This document shows, piece by piece, positions 60,804 through 64,000 of a stretch of DNA of 64,000 nt. This DNA is from SURF-21 sp964529285 (GTDB lineage: Bacteria > Actinomycetota > Geothermincolia > Geothermincolales > RBG-13-55-18): NCBI GenBank assembly GCA_964529285.1, contig CAZGWK010000014.1, positions 1-64,000 on the forward strand. The letters are read 5' to 3'. The stretch's first letter is position 1; each line of letters opens with the position of its first letter. The notes under the pieces were generated by a model. That model had not been told where the DNA came from, ran no database searches, and saw only the letters and a list, made by a program, of their open reading frames with translations. The translations under genes and the position numbers were made by a program.

Positions 60804-60942
60804 CAGGGTCAGCCGTTCATATGATACTTACGGAGAAGGCTCTACCCGGCCGCCGTTTGGCGCGATTGATACATGTCATTTCAACGGCTGACCCTGTTCT
60901 CTCGCGAACACCTGGCACCACGTGTATTCTTAACGGCTGACC
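60804..60942. repeat. inverted-repeat cluster with GGTCAGCCGTT ends
   Basis: CAGGGTCAGCCGTT (60804-60817) and AACGGCTGACCCTG (60883-60896) form a perfect 14-bp inverted repeat around 65 bp. A third AACGGCTGACC follows at 60932-60942. Between them lies ACACCTGGCACCACGTGTA, similar to the end of the A/B/C repeat family. Looks like remnants or targets of small mobile repeats. Confidence 0.75.
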
Positions 60943-60950
60943 ACAGGGGT

Positions 60951-61292
60951 CTACATACCGGAAGATGGGATGGTGCAGATGAAGCGCAGCAGTTGTTCGC
61001 CTGGGTTCCTGATCTGGTGCAGTTCCTCGCCCGGGATGAAGATGGCGGTGCCCGGCCGCACGGCGGCGCTTCCTTCTTCCTGCACTATCTCTCCTTCCCC
61101 GGAGAGGATATATACCTCGTGTTCCCAGGGATGGCTGTGCAGGGGAGAATAGCCTCCCGGCGCGATCTCGAATACCCTCATGTAATAGGTGGGCGCTCCG
61201 TCTCCCTCGGATATAACCCTTCTGATGGTGACGCCCCTGGTCTCTCCTCCCGGGTTCTCTGCCGGGACATCGCTATAGTGTATGATTTTCAT
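60951..61292 (-). CDS. single-domain cupin protein
   Basis: The 113-residue protein is a small beta-barrel cupin. Motif 1 is PLHSHPWEHEVYILSGEGEI (residues ~50-69, with the two His, Glu and later Gly), and motif 2 is PGTAIFIPGEELHQIRNPG with the second His. It likely binds one metal ion. Function of such stand-alone cupins varies (isomerases, dioxygenases, regulators). ATG 61292 has no Shine-Dalgarno site; a TATAAT ends six nt before it, which suggests a leaderless mRNA. Confidence 0.88.
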   Translation of the reverse strand: MKIIHYSDVPAENPGGETRGVTIRRVISEGDGAPTYYMRVFEIAPGGYSPLHSHPWEHEVYILSGEGEIVQEEGSAAVRPGTAIFIPGEELHQIRNPGEQLLRFICTIPSSGM

Positions 61293-61298
61293 GCCCCA

Positions 61299-61304
61299 AT
61301 TATA
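61299..61304 (-). promoter_or_regulatory. -10 box placing a leaderless start at the cupin gene
   Basis: On the minus strand TATAAT is followed by TGGGGC and then the ATG at 61292. Transcription would start at or within one base of the start codon, as in the leaderless mRNAs common in Actinomycetota. No strong -35 box was found. Confidence 0.5.
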
Positions 61305-61310
61305 CATGGT

Positions 61311-61871
61311 TCAGGAGCGTCGCCTGATCATGATCCCTCCGCACAGGATGAGGAGGGCGGAGAGTATAAAGACGAACACCCCCACGTGTGGGTAAGCGGT
61401 TATGGAGAGCCGCTCGCGGATGACCGATTCCACCAGCGGCCCTACCATGGGCAGGCTCCTCACAAAATCCAACAGCTGGCGGTAAAAACCCAGAAAGTCG
61501 AAGGCGTCATCGATGAGGCTTATGACGTATGCGGCGGAACCGGCGAGGAGTAAGGCCGCAGCGGCAATGGATATGGTTCCGGCCCGACGCCTCCACAGGA
61601 GGCCTGCCAGGCATACGGCCGCTACGGATATGAGCGCTGCTGCGAGCCAGGGGTTGTCCGTGAGCCTGAAGGTAAATATTCCCAGGTCAGCATCGGTCTC
61701 GAAAAGGATGGTCCTCCACGTGACATCCGCCCTTGCCCAGGGGAGAGCGGCCGCCGCCACGACGCACAGGACGCTCCCCGCCGCCACTATTGCCTCCCCC
61801 CATCCCCAGCGCGGGGATGGGGGGAGGTCCGCCAGCGGTGGCCGTTCGTCCCCGCTCGTCACACCTTGCAC
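61311..61871 (-). CDS. hypothetical four-helix membrane protein
   Basis: From GTG 61871 (AAAGGA six nt upstream; TTG 61889 is an alternative) 186 residues. Four hydrophobic helices are visible: AIVAAGSVLCVVAAAALPWA, WLAAALISVAAVCLAGLLW, ISIAAAALLLAGSAAYVISL and VGVFVFILSALLILCGGIMI. The first loop (ARADVTWRTILFETDADLG) and the last loop are extracellular-sized. It ends in RRRS. No family recognised. Its stop is 19 bp from the cupin start. Confidence 0.6.
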   Translation of the reverse strand: MQGVTSGDERPPLADLPPSPRWGWGEAIVAAGSVLCVVAAAALPWARADVTWRTILFETDADLGIFTFRLTDNPWLAAALISVAAVCLAGLLWRRRAGTISIAAAALLLAGSAAYVISLIDDAFDFLGFYRQLLDFVRSLPMVGPLVESVIRERLSITAYPHVGVFVFILSALLILCGGIMIRRRS

Positions 61872-61923
61872 CAGCCGTCCTTTCCGCAATCTCGATTATC
61901 GTTTGAGGGAATTATAGGCCAAA

Positions 61924-62062
61924 ACATACCTGGGGTCAGCCCTCCATTTTCAACACTGAGGGTCAGGCCTCAACGTTATACATCCACTCGCTTGCATTAC
62001 ATACCTGGGGTCAGCCCTCCATTTTCAACACTGAGGGTCAGGCCTCAACGTTATACATCCAC
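61924..62062. repeat. 75-bp tandem repeat with GGGTCAG motifs
   Basis: Positions 61924-61987 and 61999-62062 are identical, giving a 75-bp period. Each unit holds GGGGTCAGCCCTCC and GAGGGTCAGGCCTCAACG, i.e. two related GGGTCAG boxes. A further AGGTCAGGCCCCAT follows at about 62071. Similar GGGGTCAGGCCT sequences are familiar as REP-type repeats associated with IS200-like REP-associated transposases; no transposase is in this window. Confidence 0.85.
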
Positions 62063-62234
62063 ATTCTAAGAGGTCAGGCCCCATAACAGACACAACGTTG
62101 GCCTGGCCTGCTGAATGATTTATTCTTATTGTGACCACGTTTCCGTCAAAAGGGACCACGCTATATGGAGGTAAGGGCAGGATGAAAGTATGCAGCAAGG
62201 GAAAAAAGAGGCCGGCTGCAAGGAGATGTAGCGC

Positions 62235-63233
62235 ATGAATCTCCTGGACCGGGTGGTGAGCCAGAACGAGCGCATGGTAGCGCCCATGGCCGGTTATCCC
62301 GGCGTGAGGCTTATGGGGCGTTCGGTGCGGGAAGCCTTGAACGATCCTGCCTTGCAGTTGCAGGCCCTGGAGAACCTGGAGGAGAGACTGCGGCCTGACA
62401 TCGTCTTTACCCTGCTGGACCTGACAGTGGAAGCCGAGTCCATGGGGCTGGGCGTGGACTTCTCCGAAAGGATGCCCCCCAGCCTTGCCGAGCAGCGGCT
62501 GCCGAAGTTGGAGAGGTTTTACGAACTGGGCCTTCCCGATCCCGAAAAAACAGCGCGCATGCCCGTTTTTCTCGAAGTCGCCGAAGGCCTGGGCAAGGGC
62601 GAAGGCAGGTTGAGCGCCGCCTACGTTACGGGTTCATTCACGCTGCTGGCGCAACTCATGGGCACGCAGGAGCTGATGGACGGCGTTAAGCTGGGAGACA
62701 CCTTGACCGAACCTCTCGGGTTTACCACCTCGGTCATCGGCGAATATGCTGCGGCACTGGCGGCGCGCGTTGATTTAGTCGTGGTCGTGGACCCCATGGC
62801 CGAAGCACTCCAGGTCGAGGAATACGGTCTGCTCTACCGTCCTTACATGGACGGGCTGGCGGGGATAATCAGGTCCTCGGGCGCGATCTGCCTGCTTCAC
62901 ATTTGCGGTGACGTGACCCACCTGCTGAAAGAGTTGGCGCTCACCGGCGTCGAGGGCATCTGCTTCGACTCCAGGGTCAACCTGCCCCGCGAGATCGAGA
63001 GAGTGCCGGCCAACATAGTCGTATTCGGCAATATCGACCCTAAGCGCATCATCCAGCGAGGCACGACGGAAGACGTGCGCTGGGAAGTGCGGCGCCTTCT
63101 GCGCCACATGCACGGTGTGCGCAACTTCGTCCTCTCGACCGGATGCGACGTAGCGGCCGAGGCGCCGGTGCGCAACCTGGAGGCGATGATGGACGAGGCG
63201 CGAAACTGGAGGCCGCGCGGCAGCATTTTCTGA
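62235..63233 (+). CDS. uroporphyrinogen-decarboxylase-family protein (MtaA/CmuA-like)
   Basis: 332 residues. The zinc-type ligands of corrinoid-linked methyltransferases are intact: LLHICGDVTHLL (H-x-C, ~218) and LSTGCDV (Cys, ~300). VTGSFTLLAQLMG (~130) and VFGNIDPKRIIQRGTTEDV (~257) match the fold. MtaA-like enzymes move methyl groups between corrinoid proteins and coenzyme M or other thiols. No corrinoid protein is adjacent. It differs from the island paralogue at 39756, whose H-x-C motif is altered. AAGGAG precedes the ATG. Confidence 0.85.
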   Translation: MNLLDRVVSQNERMVAPMAGYPGVRLMGRSVREALNDPALQLQALENLEERLRPDIVFTLLDLTVEAESMGLGVDFSERMPPSLAEQRLPKLERFYELGLPDPEKTARMPVFLEVAEGLGKGEGRLSAAYVTGSFTLLAQLMGTQELMDGVKLGDTLTEPLGFTTSVIGEYAAALAARVDLVVVVDPMAEALQVEEYGLLYRPYMDGLAGIIRSSGAICLLHICGDVTHLLKELALTGVEGICFDSRVNLPREIERVPANIVVFGNIDPKRIIQRGTTEDVRWEVRRLLRHMHGVRNFVLSTGCDVAAEAPVRNLEAMMDEARNWRPRGSIF

Positions 63234-63339
63234 TCACCGCTTCCCGCCCGTTTCAACCTGCTGGAACCACCGCTTTGCCGCTCACCCGATAAACGGATAC
63301 CATAACAGCGTAAAAACGATCCTCTGGTGAGGAGGTCCC

Positions 63340-64000
63340 TTGGGTTGTCACGGATTCCGTAAGGGCATGTTGCCCAGGAGATTGGGGGCACTGCTGGCGG
63401 TATGTGTATTGCTCGCTGCGCCGGCGGTCGAGATGGAAGGCGCGAGCGCGCAGGATGAAGCGGCCGGACCGCAGCTCCCCATATTGCTTCTTAATGGAGC
63501 GGTCTATGCGGAGCAGTACGATGAGGGCACCATCCCCGCGTCTTTCCGGGTGGGGGGCTACCCCTCCCGGGTTACGGCCCTCTACATGGTGCAGTGCGAG
63601 GGACCCGTGAAAGAAGCCTGGGTGGAAGACCTGCGGCGCATAGGAGGTGAACCCCGGGGTTACCTGCCCTATAACGCGCTGCTGGTGGGGATGGACGGCA
63701 ACACCCGTTCGCGCATGGGAGAACTGGACTTCGTGGCCTGGTACGGGCTGTACCAGCCTTACTTCAAGATCTCACCCGCCCTGCAGCTCCGGCTTTCCCA
63801 GGGGGGAGAGGTGGATGCGCTGGCCTTAGTATTTTCAGCTCGTTTCCTCGCCGATACCCTGAACGCACTGGATGCATTGCCCGTGCAGGTCATCGCCGCG
63901 GAGTCCGACACCTGGTGCGCGGTGATCGCGCTGCACATGCCCGTGGACGCCATAAGCGGCGTAGCCGCACTTCCGGCGGTGGAATGGGTGGAGTTAAACA
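63340..64000 (+). CDS. secreted protein, N-terminal part (possible S8-protease prodomain)
   Basis: An open frame without a stop runs off the window end (220 codons visible). TTG 63340 is preferred because GGAGG lies just upstream; ATG 63367 is in frame but lacks a site. A signal peptide is clear: basic start (RRLGAL), LLAVCVLLAAPAVEMEGASA, then mature sequence. The visible part (GYLPYNALLVGMDGNTRSRM, FVAWYGLYQPYFKISPAL) resembles the N-terminal prodomain-like region of large secreted subtilisin-family proteins, but the catalytic part is outside the window, so this is tentative. Confidence 0.65.
   Translation, partial: MGCHGFRKGMLPRRLGALLAVCVLLAAPAVEMEGASAQDEAAGPQLPILLLNGAVYAEQYDEGTIPASFRVGGYPSRVTALYMVQCEGPVKEAWVEDLRRIGGEPRGYLPYNALLVGMDGNTRSRMGELDFVAWYGLYQPYFKISPALQLRLSQGGEVDALALVFSARFLADTLNALDALPVQVIAAESDTWCAVIALHMPVDAISGVAALPAVEWVELN

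Noticed and set aside
1..64000. tRNA genes
   Set aside because: I looked for T-loop GTTCRA contexts with acceptor pairing; hits such as GTTCGAGTC near 1210 lie inside coding sequence without cloverleaf pairing. A tRNAscan run would be decisive.

Overview
The window is GC-rich, bacterial and gene-dense, with frequent GTG and TTG starts. A DivIVA-type protein, an actinobacterial-holin-like membrane protein, a class A RNase P RNA, a eukaryotic-type Ser/Thr kinase and SDR/thiolase/acyl-CoA families point to a member of the phylum Actinomycetota. The lineage is probably a deep-branching anaerobic one rather than Streptomyces- or Mycobacterium-like. Iron-sulfur Old-Yellow-Enzyme reductases, Mo/W-pterin enzymes, an NDP-forming acyl-CoA synthetase alpha chain and MtaA/UroD-type proteins fit an anaerobic or facultative lifestyle. 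The taxonomic statement is inference; no 16S rRNA lies in the window.

Layout. 1-2.4 kb: the 5' part of an aldo/keto reductase and two toxin-antitoxin pairs (BrnT/BrnA-like and Phd/RelE-like). 3-9.9 kb: acyl-CoA synthetase, SCP2 protein, small HTH regulator, NDP-forming acyl-CoA synthetase alpha chain, creatininase-family and amidohydrolase genes. 9.97-10.36 kb: rnpB. 10.4-17.7 kb: GH63-like glycosidase, small membrane proteins, alpha/beta hydrolase plus MFS transporter (overlapping), CAP-domain lipoprotein, an apparently internally deleted ketopantoate-reductase homologue and a hotdog thioesterase. 17.9-21.6 kb: four tandem paralogous SDR genes, followed by a perfect 150-bp tandem repeat. 22-27.5 kb: DivIVA protein and, divergently, a 1439-residue HEAT-repeat protein. 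27.5-50.4 kb: a catabolic island. 50.6-59.9 kb: a secreted, membrane-anchored protein made of ~27-residue repeats, a Ser/Thr kinase, a multi-GAF histidine kinase and a metallophosphoesterase. 60-64 kb: HdeD-like protein, cupin, membrane protein, repeat clusters, a UroD-family protein and the start of a secreted protein.

The catabolic island is the main item. Almost every enzyme gene in it lies on the minus strand. It encodes acyl-CoA synthetases, a thiolase-fold protein lacking the catalytic cysteine paired with a DUF35 protein (as in retro-aldolases), two crotonases, an acyl-CoA dehydrogenase with a changed active-site motif, three short OYE-FeS reductases, two cytosolic Mo/W-pterin enzymes flanking a QueG/RdhA-like ferredoxin, a UroD-type protein with an altered metal site, and an amidohydrolase. 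Two paralogous regulators, each fusing a MerR HTH to a TetR HTH, are transcribed divergently from its two gene blocks. An 18-bp palindrome with the shared half-site GGAAYGA lies in both divergent regions at nearly the same distance from the predicted minus-strand start of transcription. The island looks like an inducible anaerobic acyl-CoA degradation regulon for a branched or cyclic substrate; the substrate cannot be read from sequence.

Dispersed repeats are also notable. A family of structured elements (about 4.82, 7.69 and 46.08 kb) keeps its flanks while its stem arms differ between copies yet stay complementary, and a second group of GGTCAG-type repeats sits at 60.8-62.1 kb.
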